A stretch of DNA of 64,000 bases from Faecalispora sporosphaeroides DSM 1294. GTDB lineage: Bacteria > Bacillota > Clostridia > Oscillospirales > Acutalibacteraceae. The DNA lies in NCBI GenBank assembly GCA_000383295.1, contig KB911070.1, forward strand, positions 62,001-126,000, written 5' to 3'. The notes below the pieces were generated by a model. The model ran no database searches and had not been told where the DNA came from. It saw nothing but the letters and a program-made list of their open reading frames with translations. The position numbers and the translations under genes are program-made. Below, piece by piece: positions 1 through 8,094 of this stretch. Positions within the stretch are counted from its first letter, which is position 1, and each line of letters starts with the position of its first letter.

Positions 1-1
1 C

Positions 2-1411
2 AGCGGGGAAGTTTGGTTTGAAATCAAGCTGCTGTTCCTCGGCTGGGCCGCGTGGTTCTGCGCGCAGCCGTTTTTGGAAAGGGCAAGCGTGAGAGAAACG
101 CTCTTCCCCCTGCTGCTGCTGTTCTGGACGTTGCTGTTTCTCCTCAACGACATTCGTTATAATCCCCGCGTTTACCGGCACAACAGCTACCGCAGTGCGA
201 AGAGCTGGTACCTGTCGCACCAGATGAAAAAGCGGTTCCAGCAGCGCATGATGAGCAGCTTTGCTCTGTTTGCCGCGGCGGAGGGCATTTTGTTCTGGAT
301 TTTCCGGGTGATTCCCTCCTCCCTCGGCGCATGGATCACAGCCGCGGCGGCCGCGGTGATTCTGCTGCTGTATCTCCGGCATTTTGCCGGAATCCTCACC
401 GACTTTGCGAGGCTCACCGACCGGATTGCGGAAATGAAGGCCGGAGCCGACGCCCCGCCGCTCACATTCCGCGCGGAATCGGCCCTGGCCCCGGCAGCCG
501 AGGACCTGAACAGCATTCAGTCCGGCATCAGCCACGCGGTGGAGGATCAGGTGCGGGCGGAACGCATGAAGATAGAGCTGATCACGAACGTTTCGCACGA
601 CATCAAGACGCCGCTGACCTCGATCATCAACTACATCGGCCTGCTGCGGCAGGAGCGCGAGCTGCCCGAGCACGTGCAGGACTATATTGAGATTCTTGCA
701 GGAAAGGCCGACCGCCTGAAAAAAATGGTGCAGGATATCTTCGAGGTCTCAAAGGCCAGCACCGGGAACATCGAGCTGCACCCCGAGCCGCTGATTTTGC
801 AGAAGCTGATTCAGCAGACGCTGGCCGACATGGAAGAGTCCGTCGCCGCCGCACATCTGGCGCTCCGCCTGGACCTGCCGCAGGAGCCGGTCTATGTTCT
901 GACCGACGGCAACCGGATGTACCGCGTCTTTCAGAATCTGATCCGCAACGCATTACAGTATTCGCTGGAGGGCTCGCGCGTGTTTATTCAGCTCACCGTG
1001 CAGGACGGCACCGCCCTCACGCAGATCAAAAACACCTCCCGATTTGCCCTTGACAACCTGCCGGATGTGACCGAGCGCTTTGTGCGGGGCGACGATTCCC
1101 GCAGCACCGACGGCTCCGGCCTGGGGCTTTCAATCGCCAAGAGCTTTACCGAAGCCTGCGGCGGCAGCTTTTTCATCAGCACGGACGCCGATCTCTTCTG
1201 CGCCGCCGTTTCATTCCCGGTAATTCCCGGGCCGCAGCCGGAAGATCAGGAACCCGCACCGCAATATGAGAATCAAAACAGGCAGGCGGAGGCTTCTCAC
1301 AGTATTGCGCCCATTCATTCGGAAGAACAGGAGACGCAGCCCGGAGAGCTTTGGCAGGAAGCGCGGGAAGCGGAAGACCCGGAAGCCTCTCCATCGGATC
1401 AACTGATTTGA
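2..1411 (+). CDS. Sensor histidine kinase, 5' end outside window
   Basis: Membrane sensor kinase that would autophosphorylate on histidine and pass the phosphate to a response regulator, presumably encoded just left of the window. The frame is open to the window edge, so the N-terminus is missing; the first in-frame start (TTG at 74) is probably internal. Hydrophobic segments precede a linker, then the H-box with motif SHDIKTPLTSI (His codon 596-598), the N-box NLIRNALQYS near 934-963 and the G-box GSGLGLSI near 1112-1135. The roughly 60-residue C-terminal tail is rich in Glu, Pro and Gln and looks disordered. The stop overlaps the -35 box of the thiamin operon promoter. The signal sensed cannot be read from the sequence. 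Confidence 0.9.
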   Translation, partial: SGEVWFEIKLLFLGWAAWFCAQPFLERASVRETLFPLLLLFWTLLFLLNDIRYNPRVYRHNSYRSAKSWYLSHQMKKRFQQRMMSSFALFAAAEGILFWIFRVIPSSLGAWITAAAAAVILLLYLRHFAGILTDFARLTDRIAEMKAGADAPPLTFRAESALAPAAEDLNSIQSGISHAVEDQVRAERMKIELITNVSHDIKTPLTSIINYIGLLRQERELPEHVQDYIEILAGKADRLKKMVQDIFEVSKASTGNIELHPEPLILQKLIQQTLADMEESVAAAHLALRLDLPQEPVYVLTDGNRMYRVFQNLIRNALQYSLEGSRVFIQLTVQDGTALTQIKNTSRFALDNLPDVTERFVRGDDSRSTDGSGLGLSIAKSFTEACGGSFFISTDADLFCAAVSFPVIPGPQPEDQEPAPQYENQNRQAEASHSIAPIHSEEQETQPGELWQEAREAEDPEASPSDQLI

Positions 1412-1437
1412 CAGCAGAGAGAAATCTGTGCTATACT
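1408..1437 (+). promoter_or_regulatory. Promoter of the thiamin operon
   Basis: TTGACA at 1408-1413 and TATACT at 1432-1437 with an 18-nt spacer form a near-consensus housekeeping promoter. It overlaps the kinase stop codon and lies directly before the TPP riboswitch. Confidence 0.75.
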
Positions 1438-1448
1438 AAGCTGGAAAT

Positions 1449-1590
1449 AACAGGGGAGCCCGTGTTTCGGGCTGAGAAAAAGGAACCGACCTTTGACCCT
1501 TGACCTGATTTGGATTATGCCAACGTAGGGAGTTATGCTGACACCACAACATGTGATTCGGGCGGCGCCTTACCTGGCGCCGCCCGTTTT
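1449..1590 (+). promoter_or_regulatory. TPP riboswitch (THI box) with terminator
   Basis: The aptamer spans about 1449-1534. It shows the P2 arm GGGGAGCCC, the GGCTGAGA element and the 3' core TGGATTATGCCAACGTAGGG, all diagnostic of the thiamin pyrophosphate riboswitch family. A 10-bp perfect GC hairpin (1560-1569 with 1576-1585) followed by GTTTT is the expression platform. TPP binding is expected to stop transcription before thiW-thiM-thiE. Confidence 0.93.
1560..1590 (+). terminator. Riboswitch-controlled intrinsic terminator
   Basis: Arms GGGCGGCGCC and GGCGCCGCCC with a 6-nt loop, followed by a short T-rich tail. It sits about 25 nt after the TPP aptamer. The T-run is short, so termination may be partial. 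Confidence 0.7.
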
Positions 1591-1663
1591 GATTCGCCGC
1601 AAACCGGGCGATCGCATCCAAAGCAGGCGCCCCGGCAGAGGGGGAGCGCCCTGTACCGGTAAC

Positions 1664-1783
1664 GCAAAGACAATGAAATAGCGAGGGAGCCCGTGTTTCG
1701 GGTTGAGAGGAAGCTTTTGAGCTTCGACCGGCCAATATTGGGTTGGCGCCGTAGCGGCTTGCTGTTTCTTTGTCTTTTTTTGC
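1664..1783 (+). promoter_or_regulatory. Second riboswitch-like RNA embedded in a terminator stem
   Basis: A 17-nt arm at 1666-1682 pairs with 1761-1777 with one mismatch and one G-U, and the 3' arm runs straight into a T-tract. The long stem is therefore both the closing helix and a terminator. Inside are four small hairpins, including GAAGCT/AGCTTC. The 5' half repeats the THI-box elements GGGAGCCCGTGTTTCGGG and TTGAGAGG, but the 3' half lacks the TPP core. It may be a degenerate or variant TPP aptamer, or a terminator-embedded HMP-PP (thiS-type) riboswitch. The ligand is inferred, not shown. Confidence 0.6.
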
Positions 1784-1866
1784 GCCCTGACGAGCCGGCT
1801 TACCGCTCCAATCAACAATATGGTTTCATCCAATCCACTTTGAAATGGCCTGATATAAGTACAATG

Positions 1867-1898
1867 ATGGCTTCCCCCGCCCGCGGCGCGGAAGCCAT
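1867..1898 (+). promoter_or_regulatory. Leader hairpin before thiW
   Basis: Arms ATGGCTTCC and GGAAGCCAT enclose a GC-rich loop about 50 nt upstream of the thiW start. There is no following T-run, so it is not a clear terminator. It may stabilise the mRNA processed from the riboswitch leader. Confidence 0.35.
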
Positions 1899-1946
1899 GG
1901 TCGGCATTTTCAAGCGGTACAACTCTATTTGTTGAGGAGAATGATT

Positions 1947-2498
1947 ATGAAAGAAAGTCCGCGTTTTTTAAAGCTTGTCATGCTCGCGATGATGGTCGCG
2001 ATCGGGGTGGTGATCTCCCCTATTCTGCGCATTGAGGGAATGTGCCCCATGGCGCACCTGATCAACATTGTATGCGCCGTTTTTCTGGGGCCGGGCTACG
2101 CCTTTGCGTGCGCCTTTACCATCGGGATTCTGCGCATGACGCTCATGGGCATTCCTCCGCTGGCGCTCACCGGCGCCATTTTCGGGGCCGCTCTCTCGGG
2201 GATTTTGTACCGCCTTTCAGGCGGCAGGCTGATTTTTGCCGTCATCGGTGAAATCATCGGCACCGGCATCATCGGCGCGCTGGTTTCTTACCCGGTGATG
2301 ACGCTGCTGGTCGGCAAGCAGGGCATCGGCTGGGCCTTTTACATCCCGCTGTTCCTGGGGGGAACGCTGATCGGCGGCAGCATTGCGTTCCTGTTTTTGA
2401 GCGCGCTGGCCAAGACGGGAATGCTCACTTTAATTCAAAAGCAACTGGGGGCGAAAGTATATGACAAATCCCATCACAGCAACATTCGCAATGTCTGA
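1947..2498 (+). CDS. thiW: ThiW, thiazole/thiamin-precursor ECF transporter S component
   Basis: Substrate-binding membrane subunit (S component) of an energy-coupling-factor importer, thought to take up hydroxyethylthiazole. The 183-residue protein is almost entirely hydrophobic, with about five or six membrane segments. It carries the family stretches GVVISPILRIEGMCPMAHLIN near the N-terminus and GIPPLALTGAIFGA in the middle. The ATG at 1947 is chosen because GAGGAGA ends 7 nt before it; an in-frame TTG and ATG lie upstream. The 3' end overlaps thiM by 38 nt. The shared T component and ATPases are not in this window. Location behind a TPP riboswitch and before thiM and thiE supports the call. 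Confidence 0.9.
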   Translation: MKESPRFLKLVMLAMMVAIGVVISPILRIEGMCPMAHLINIVCAVFLGPGYAFACAFTIGILRMTLMGIPPLALTGAIFGAALSGILYRLSGGRLIFAVIGEIIGTGIIGALVSYPVMTLLVGKQGIGWAFYIPLFLGGTLIGGSIAFLFLSALAKTGMLTLIQKQLGAKVYDKSHHSNIRNV

Positions 2499-3324
2499 GC
2501 TGCTGCGGATACGGCACCGCGTGCAGCGCGAAAAGCCGCTGATCCACTGCATCACAAACCCGATCTCGATGAGGGACTGCGCCAACACCCTGCTGGCAGT
2601 CTCGGCCCGGCCGATCATGGCGGAATACCCGCCGGAGGCCGCGCAGATCACCGCACAGGCGCGGGCGCTCGCCGTGAATTTGGGGAATATCAGCGCATCG
2701 CGCATGGAGGCCATGATGATTTCGGGCAGAACCGCTCTGGAAAAAGGCATCCCCTGCGTCATCGACGCGGTGGGTGTCGCCTGCAGCAGCCCCCGGCTAT
2801 CCTTTGCCCGCGATTTCATCCGGGAGTGCCGCCCCTGCGTGATCAAGGGCAACAGCTCGGAGCTGCGGGCGCTGGCGGGCCTTTCCAGCCACGCCCGGGG
2901 CATCGACGCGGGGGAGCAGGACCGCGTAACCGAAGACTTATTGGACGAACCCCTCGCCATGCTGGCGCAGCTTGCCCTTGATACCAGCGCGGTGATCGCC
3001 TGCACCGGCGCGATCGACCTGGTGACGGACGGCCGCAGGGCTTATGTGCTTAGAAACGGCTGCGAAACAATGTCGCTGCTCACCGGCACCGGCTGCATGC
3101 TGGGCGCCCTCACCGCCGGCTTTTTGTCCGGCGGTGAGCCGCTGAATGCCGCGCTGCTGGCGGTCTCTTATTTCGGCGTGTGCGGCGAGCTGGCGCAGGA
3201 GGCGCAGCAGGGCCCTTCGAGCTTTTTTCTGCGCCTGATGGATCTGCTGCATCTGGTCACCGACCGGCAGCTGGAAGAAACCGTGAACTGCACCGTTTAC
3301 AACGGGAGGATGAAACATGCTTGA
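2461..3324 (+). CDS. thiM: Hydroxyethylthiazole kinase
   Basis: Phosphorylates 4-methyl-5-(2-hydroxyethyl)thiazole, the salvaged thiazole half of thiamin. The 287-residue length is slightly above the family norm. Visible motifs are the substrate-binding N-terminus IHCITNPISM...AEYPPEA, the KGN motif near residue 125 (KGNSSELRAL), TGAIDLVTDG, and the ribokinase-type anion-hole motif TGTGCMLGAL with the conserved Cys. It overlaps thiW by 38 nt and thiE by 8 nt, so translation of the three is probably coupled. With ThiW importing thiazole and ThiE joining it to HMP-PP, this is a salvage cassette; no thiD is present here. Confidence 0.95.
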   Translation: MTNPITATFAMSELLRIRHRVQREKPLIHCITNPISMRDCANTLLAVSARPIMAEYPPEAAQITAQARALAVNLGNISASRMEAMMISGRTALEKGIPCVIDAVGVACSSPRLSFARDFIRECRPCVIKGNSSELRALAGLSSHARGIDAGEQDRVTEDLLDEPLAMLAQLALDTSAVIACTGAIDLVTDGRRAYVLRNGCETMSLLTGTGCMLGALTAGFLSGGEPLNAALLAVSYFGVCGELAQEAQQGPSSFFLRLMDLLHLVTDRQLEETVNCTVYNGRMKHA

Positions 3325-3952
3325 CCTGACACTTTATTTGGTGACCGACAGTACCGGTCTGGAAGAACCCGTATTCCTCGAGCGAATAGAGCAGGCCTGC
3401 CGGGGAGGAATCACCCTGCTGCAGCTGCGGGAGAAAGAGAAATCCGGGCAGGAGTATTTCGAGCTGGCGCGAAAGGTCAAAAGCATCAGCGACCGGTACC
3501 AGATTCCCCTCATTATCGACGACCGGGCGGATATTGCCGCCGCGGCTGACGCCGCCGGGGTACACGTGGGGCAAAGCGACCTGCCCGTTTTTGCGGCCCG
3601 CGCTCTGCTCGGCCCGGGCAAAATTGTGGGAGCCACCGCCAAAACGGTGGAGCAGGCGCAAAAGGCCGCCCGGGAGGGAGCGGATTACCTTGGCGTCGGC
3701 GCGATTTACCCGACCACCACAAAGGTAAAAACGGTTTTGACCCCGGTTTCCACCCTGAACGAGATTTGCCGCAGCGTTTCCATTCCCGTGGCGGCAATCG
3801 GCGGCCTGAACGAAGGGAATTGCGATATTCTGCGGGGCGTTCCGGTCGCGGGCATCTCCGTCGTTTCCGCTGTAATGAAAGCGGCCGACCCCTGCCGGGC
3901 GGCGGCAGAGCTGAAAGCGAAGGTAACGGCGCTTTTGTCTGCCCAAAGCTGA
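3317..3952 (+). CDS. thiE: Thiamine-phosphate synthase
   Basis: Condenses HMP pyrophosphate with thiazole phosphate to give thiamin monophosphate. The 211-residue TIM-barrel protein carries LQLREKEKSG (pyrophosphate-binding region), IIDDRADIA, GVHVGQSDLP, GVGAIYPTTTK and AIGGLNEGN, all typical of ThiE. The start ATG lies inside the thiM 3' end, with GGGAGG at 3304-3309 as ribosome-binding site. It is the last gene of the riboswitch-controlled operon and is followed by a terminator at 4011-4046. Confidence 0.96.
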   Translation: MLDLTLYLVTDSTGLEEPVFLERIEQACRGGITLLQLREKEKSGQEYFELARKVKSISDRYQIPLIIDDRADIAAAADAAGVHVGQSDLPVFAARALLGPGKIVGATAKTVEQAQKAAREGADYLGVGAIYPTTTKVKTVLTPVSTLNEICRSVSIPVAAIGGLNEGNCDILRGVPVAGISVVSAVMKAADPCRAAAELKAKVTALLSAQS

Positions 3953-4010
3953 CGTCGATTTTTTTCTATTTGTCTATATCAGTGCAAAATATACATTCAG
4001 TAATAAAACA

Positions 4011-4046
4011 GACGCGTTTTCCAAAAGGAAAACGCGCCTGTTTTTT
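4011..4046. terminator. Bidirectional intrinsic terminator between thiE and prmA
   Basis: Twelve-bp arms GACGCGTTTTCC and GGAAAACGCGCC with an AAAA loop, followed by a T-run at 4041-4046. The genes converge here, and the arms are A/T-rich enough to work on both strands. Confidence 0.85.
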
Positions 4047-4066
4047 CGATTCGTAATGATGATTTG

Positions 4067-4987
4067 TTATTCTTTGCTCCGCAGCGCCATCGCCACCCAG
4101 CCCTTTTCCTCGCGGCGCTGAAGAATCTCAAACTCCTTCTCCACAGCCGAAAGCACGTCCTGCTCTCGCGTATCGATGATCCCGCTGACGAGATACACCG
4201 CGCCGGGCTTTAAGAACTGCCGAACGTCGCCGGTCAGCAGGATGATCACGTCCGCCACGATGTTCGCGGCGACCACGTCGAAGGTGCCCTGCACCCTGTC
4301 TGTCAGGTTGCCGTGAATCCCGGCAAAGCGGCCGGACAAACCGTTGATGCGCGCGTTTTCCACCGCGGTGCGAACGCCCGCCTCGTCAATATCCACACCG
4401 ACCGCGCGCTTTGCGCCGAGCAGCAGCGCGGCGATGGACAAAATCCCGCTGCCGCAGCCGACGTCGAGCATCTCGCAGCCCGGCGTAACATAGTCCTCCA
4501 GCAGCTCCATGCACAGGCGGGTCGTTTCATGCGTGCCGGTTCCGAACGCCACGCCCGGCTCCAGATGCAGCACGGAGCGGCCGCCCGCGTCGTATTCCTC
4601 CTCCCACGTGGGGCGAATCAACAGGCGATTGCCCACCGGCATCGGCTTAAAATATTTTTTCCAGTTGTTGATCCAATCCTCCTCCAGGCAGGCACTGGTA
4701 TCAATGGCAAAGGGAATCCCTTCCGCGCGGTAGCGTTCGCTCAAAAACGCGACCGCCTCCGACGGATTTTCCTTTGGGTCGATATACACATGCACCAGCG
4801 CCTTGGTGCGGTCTTTTTTCAGCAGGTCTTCATCGATTAAATCAATGTGGGCAATCTCCCACGCCTCCTGCTCCAGATTCGAGTAATCCTCAATATAAAT
4901 ACCGTAGGGCACCACCATCTGGGCAATGTCCCCCGCCAAATCCACCGATTCGGCAGGAACGGTGATTGTCACTTCTGTCCATTCCAT
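4067..4987 (-). CDS. prmA: Ribosomal protein L11 methyltransferase
   Basis: SAM-dependent methyltransferase that trimethylates ribosomal protein L11. The 306 residues match the family length. Motif I is LDVGCGSGILSIAALLLGA, followed by the acidic motif VGVDID and AANIVADVIILL. The start at 4987 (MEWTEVTITV) is chosen because AGGGGAG lies about 10 nt upstream and because the open frame further upstream shows no homology. It converges with thiE and is transcribed alone. Confidence 0.93.
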   Translation of the reverse strand: MEWTEVTITVPAESVDLAGDIAQMVVPYGIYIEDYSNLEQEAWEIAHIDLIDEDLLKKDRTKALVHVYIDPKENPSEAVAFLSERYRAEGIPFAIDTSACLEEDWINNWKKYFKPMPVGNRLLIRPTWEEEYDAGGRSVLHLEPGVAFGTGTHETTRLCMELLEDYVTPGCEMLDVGCGSGILSIAALLLGAKRAVGVDIDEAGVRTAVENARINGLSGRFAGIHGNLTDRVQGTFDVVAANIVADVIILLTGDVRQFLKPGAVYLVSGIIDTREQDVLSAVEKEFEILQRREEKGWVAMALRSKE

Positions 4988-5232
4988 TTTCTTTTGGCTC
5001 CCCTTTCTGTTCTGCTCCTTATTGTACACGATCGCGCGGAAATTGTATAGTAACACCGCATTAAAAAGCGATTCGTTCCTTTCCATGCCAAGGTTGAGAG
5101 AAGAAGCTGTGCTTCGATTGGTAGCGCAGTCGTTCTTAAAGTAAATTGCCGATACATATTTTTCCCTTACGGACGAATACATTTGACCATACGCCCATGG
5201 AATGATTTGGAACAGGAATGGTGCTTTGCCTT

Positions 5233-6801
5233 ATGAATAAACGCATTTTTCTCATCAATACCCTGATTTTGACCGCAGGGTCGCTTTTTATGCGGATGCT
5301 GAACATCGGCTACCGCGTGTTTATTTCAGACCGCATCGGTGCGGCCGGGCTCGGTCTTTACCAGCTGATTTTCTCCGTCTTTATCCTGGCAATCACCATT
5401 TCCACCTCGGGGATCAGTCTGGCTGTTACCCGGCTGGTGGCAGAAGCCATGGCCAAGGACGACCCGGGCTACGCCAAGGGCGCGGTGCGAAAGGGAATCG
5501 CCTGCTCGCTCACCCTGAGCCTCGCCGCTATGGCGGTGCTGTATCTTCTCGCCCAGCCGATTGCAGACGTGCTGCTGAATGAGCCCTCCGCCGCCCGCCC
5601 GCTGCAAATGCTCGCGCCGGGGCTCCCCTTTATGGCGGTATCCGCCAGCCTGCGCGGCTACTTCATCGCGATGCGCAAGGCCCTGCGCCCCGCCACGGCA
5701 GAAATACTGGAGCAGCTTGCGACCATCGGCATCGCGGTGACGCTGTTTGCCCTGCTGGCCCCGCAGACGCTGGAGGGCGCTTGTCTGGTGCTGATGCTCG
5801 GCTCCACCGCCGGAGAGATGGTATCCTGCCTATACAACGGAATTCTGTACCTGTGGGATGTGCGCCGCCTGCACGGCCACCGCGCGCGCGGGAAAGGGGC
5901 CTTGTGGGGCATTCTGCGCATCGCCCTGCCTTCGATGACCGGCTACACCGCCCGCAACATTTTAAGTGCCGTGGAAAACCTGCTCATCCCCACAGGCCTG
6001 CGCAAGAACGGCTCAAACGCGGTCAGCGCCATGGCGCAGTACGGCGTGATTCAAGGGATGGTGATGCCGGTGCTGTATTTCCCGGCGGCGCTGCTTTCCG
6101 CGCTGGCGGCGCTTTTGGTGCCCGAAATGGCGGAGGCAAACGCCGCGGGGAAAAGCCGCGCCATCGCCCGCGCCACGGGGCGCGCCATGCAGATGACCCT
6201 GCTGTTCTCCTTTTTGATCATGGGAATTTTCCTCGGTTTTTCCCGGGACATTGGCCTCACCTTCTATAAAAACGAGCAGACGGGCATTCTGCTGCGCATT
6301 CTCGCGCCGCTGGTTCCCCTGATGTATCTGGACGGCATTGTGGACAGCATCCTCAAGGGGCTCGATCAGCAGATGAGCTCGCTCAAATACAATCTTTCCG
6401 ATTCCGCGCTGCGCGTGGTGCTGATCTACTCGCTGATTCCCGTTTATGGCCTGAAGGGCTACATTGCGGTCGTCTTTTTCAGCACGATTTTCAATGCCAG
6501 CCTGAGCATTCACCGCCTGATCAAGGTGGCGCGGGTGCCGATTCAGATGATCGACTGGGTGGCAAAGCCCCTTTTGTGCATGGCGCTTTCCGTCTCGCTC
6601 GTTACGCTGCTGCTGCGGTTTTCTCCCTTCTCCTTCTTTCTGCCGTACCAGTGCGTGATTTTGCAGGTATGCGTAACCCCGCCGCTCTACGCCGCTTTTC
6701 TGTTTTTGTGCGGCAGCCTCGGCCGCGAGGACATCCGCTGGGTTCGCTCCCTAACCGGCCGCCGCCCGGCGGCGGCCCCGGCACAAGCAAATTCCGATTG
6801 A
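5233..6801 (+). CDS. SpoVB-like polysaccharide flippase (MVF/MATE superfamily)
   Basis: Polytopic membrane protein of 522 residues with about 14 hydrophobic segments, resembling stage V sporulation protein B and related lipid-linked oligosaccharide flippases. The N-terminus MNKRIFLINTLILTAGS followed by RVFISDRIGAAGLGLYQL is the family signature. It probably acts in spore cortex or cell-wall precursor export. The start at 5233 gives the best fit to the family N-terminus; an in-frame ATG at 5218 would add five residues, and neither has a strong ribosome-binding site. The C-terminal end is Pro/Ala-rich. A general MVF-family polysaccharide exporter is the alternative. Confidence 0.85.
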   Translation: MNKRIFLINTLILTAGSLFMRMLNIGYRVFISDRIGAAGLGLYQLIFSVFILAITISTSGISLAVTRLVAEAMAKDDPGYAKGAVRKGIACSLTLSLAAMAVLYLLAQPIADVLLNEPSAARPLQMLAPGLPFMAVSASLRGYFIAMRKALRPATAEILEQLATIGIAVTLFALLAPQTLEGACLVLMLGSTAGEMVSCLYNGILYLWDVRRLHGHRARGKGALWGILRIALPSMTGYTARNILSAVENLLIPTGLRKNGSNAVSAMAQYGVIQGMVMPVLYFPAALLSALAALLVPEMAEANAAGKSRAIARATGRAMQMTLLFSFLIMGIFLGFSRDIGLTFYKNEQTGILLRILAPLVPLMYLDGIVDSILKGLDQQMSSLKYNLSDSALRVVLIYSLIPVYGLKGYIAVVFFSTIFNASLSIHRLIKVARVPIQMIDWVAKPLLCMALSVSLVTLLLRFSPFSFFLPYQCVILQVCVTPPLYAAFLFLCGSLGREDIRWVRSLTGRRPAAAPAQANSD

Positions 6802-6872
6802 CAAATTCTGCGCAACTCCCTAAACTGAAAGGCAGAGACTTCATTTTTATTTCAGGAGAAAGAGGGCTTTCT

Positions 6873-7868
6873 ATGCAGACTTTTGTCACACTCATACTGT
6901 TTTTCTCCGTATACAGCATGATCGGCTGGCTGTGCGAGAGCATTTACTGCTCCATCCCCAAAAGACGCTGGATCAACCGCGGCTTTTTAAACGGCCCGTT
7001 CTGTCCCGTGTACGGTTTTGGAGCGCTGCTGATTCTGGCGGCGCTTTCGCCGCTGCTGGGAGCTTTTGAGCTTCCGCTGGAGCTGATCGCGCTGTTTTTC
7101 GCAGCGGTTCTGCTGACCTCCGCTTTGGAGTATGCGACCAGCGTTTTGCTGGAAAAGCTGTTCCACACCTCGTGGTGGGACTATTCAGATCACAAATACC
7201 AGATTCACGGACGCGTCTGCCTGGTGAACTCGCTGCTGTTCGGGGCGATGTCCACCCTTGTGCTGAAGGTGCTGCACCCGCTGGTCGCTTCGCTGCTGAA
7301 CGCCATTCCGCGCACTGTGTCTTACCCGCTGGCAGGAGGGCTGTTCGTCTACTTTATTCTCGACGGCACCGTCACCACCTTCGGCATTCTGCGCATGAAC
7401 GGCAAGCTGGCGCAGCTGCAGACGATACTGGATGAAATCCGCGAACGCACCGCCGCCGCGGCCCAAATCAACCGGGCCGAGCTGGAGCATTCTTTGGACG
7501 AGCTGCGTGACAAAGCGGATGAGCTCAAATCCGAAACCCTGCTCGGCCTGCGGCAGGCACTCGAAGAGCTGCGCCTGAAAACGGATGACGTCAAGGCGGA
7601 AAGCATTGAACGCCTGCGCAATTCGATTCTGGATTTCATCAACGACGAAAACCGGATTCGCCTGCGCATGCTGCAAGACAAGCAGAATTACCTGGAATCG
7701 CAGGCCCACCCCATGCACCGCAGAATTATGGAGGCATTTCCCCACATGCGTTCGATTCAGAGCCCGGAATCTTTCCAGCGCTTTCGCCATGCCGCCGCTG
7801 CGGCCCGCAAGCGGGTGCGCGGCTCCGGCAGCGGGCCCGAAAACGAATCCGGAGACAGAAAAGAATAA
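6873..7868 (+). CDS. PF06541-type membrane protein (putative ABC transporter type IV) with coiled-coil tail
   Basis: The first about 190 residues are a membrane domain with the conserved stretches YSMIGWLCESIYCS, RGFLNGPFCPVYGFGA and FHTSWWDYSDHKYQIHGRVCL, typical of the Firmicutes family PF06541, whose function is unknown. The rest is a charged, heptad-like helical region (about residues 195-280) rich in Glu, Leu and Arg, and a basic tail. The ATG at 6873 is preceded by AGGAGAAAGAGGG; the same frame is open further upstream into the spoVB-like gene but without signals. No ATPase or partner is adjacent. Confidence 0.75.
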   Translation: MQTFVTLILFFSVYSMIGWLCESIYCSIPKRRWINRGFLNGPFCPVYGFGALLILAALSPLLGAFELPLELIALFFAAVLLTSALEYATSVLLEKLFHTSWWDYSDHKYQIHGRVCLVNSLLFGAMSTLVLKVLHPLVASLLNAIPRTVSYPLAGGLFVYFILDGTVTTFGILRMNGKLAQLQTILDEIRERTAAAAQINRAELEHSLDELRDKADELKSETLLGLRQALEELRLKTDDVKAESIERLRNSILDFINDENRIRLRMLQDKQNYLESQAHPMHRRIMEAFPHMRSIQSPESFQRFRHAAAAARKRVRGSGSGPENESGDRKE

Positions 7869-7891
7869 ATACAATTTTATTCAAAAAGGGA

Positions 7892-7920
7892 TTGACATTC
7901 CTCTCCTTAGACAGTATACT
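7892..7920 (+). promoter_or_regulatory. Promoter of the leader peptide-metY unit
   Basis: Perfect TTGACA (7892-7897), 17-nt spacer, TATACT (7915-7920). Transcription would begin near 7927, leaving a leader of about 165 nt before metY. Confidence 0.85.
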
Positions 7921-7983
7921 AAAAGCACAATAACATATTAAGTATATATGTTTAATTAATTATATAAAAGGAGCTGTCCGCTT

Positions 7984-8067
7984 ATGAAACTGTATTCCTC
8001 TGATTTCTGCTTATTGGTTCGTTGTCGAATGTGCGGCTGTTCCCCTGCTGACAACGGCAAACCATAA
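7984..8067 (+). CDS. Cys-rich 27-residue leader peptide upstream of metY
   Basis: A short frame with AAAGGAG upstream encodes 27 residues with four Cys, three of them within six residues (motif RCRMCGC, codons 13-19). It lies inside the metY leader, 27 nt before the metY start. The arm CGTTGTC (8020-8026), overlapping Cys codon 14, can pair with GACAACG (8050-8056). Ribosome position on the Cys codons could thus change RNA folding. This arrangement suggests cysteine-responsive control of the sulfhydrylase. No family was recognised; translation is inferred from signals only. Confidence 0.6.
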   Translation: MKLYSSDFCLLVRCRMCGCSPADNGKP

Positions 8068-8094
8068 ATCATCAATAGAAAGAGGAGAATCTCA

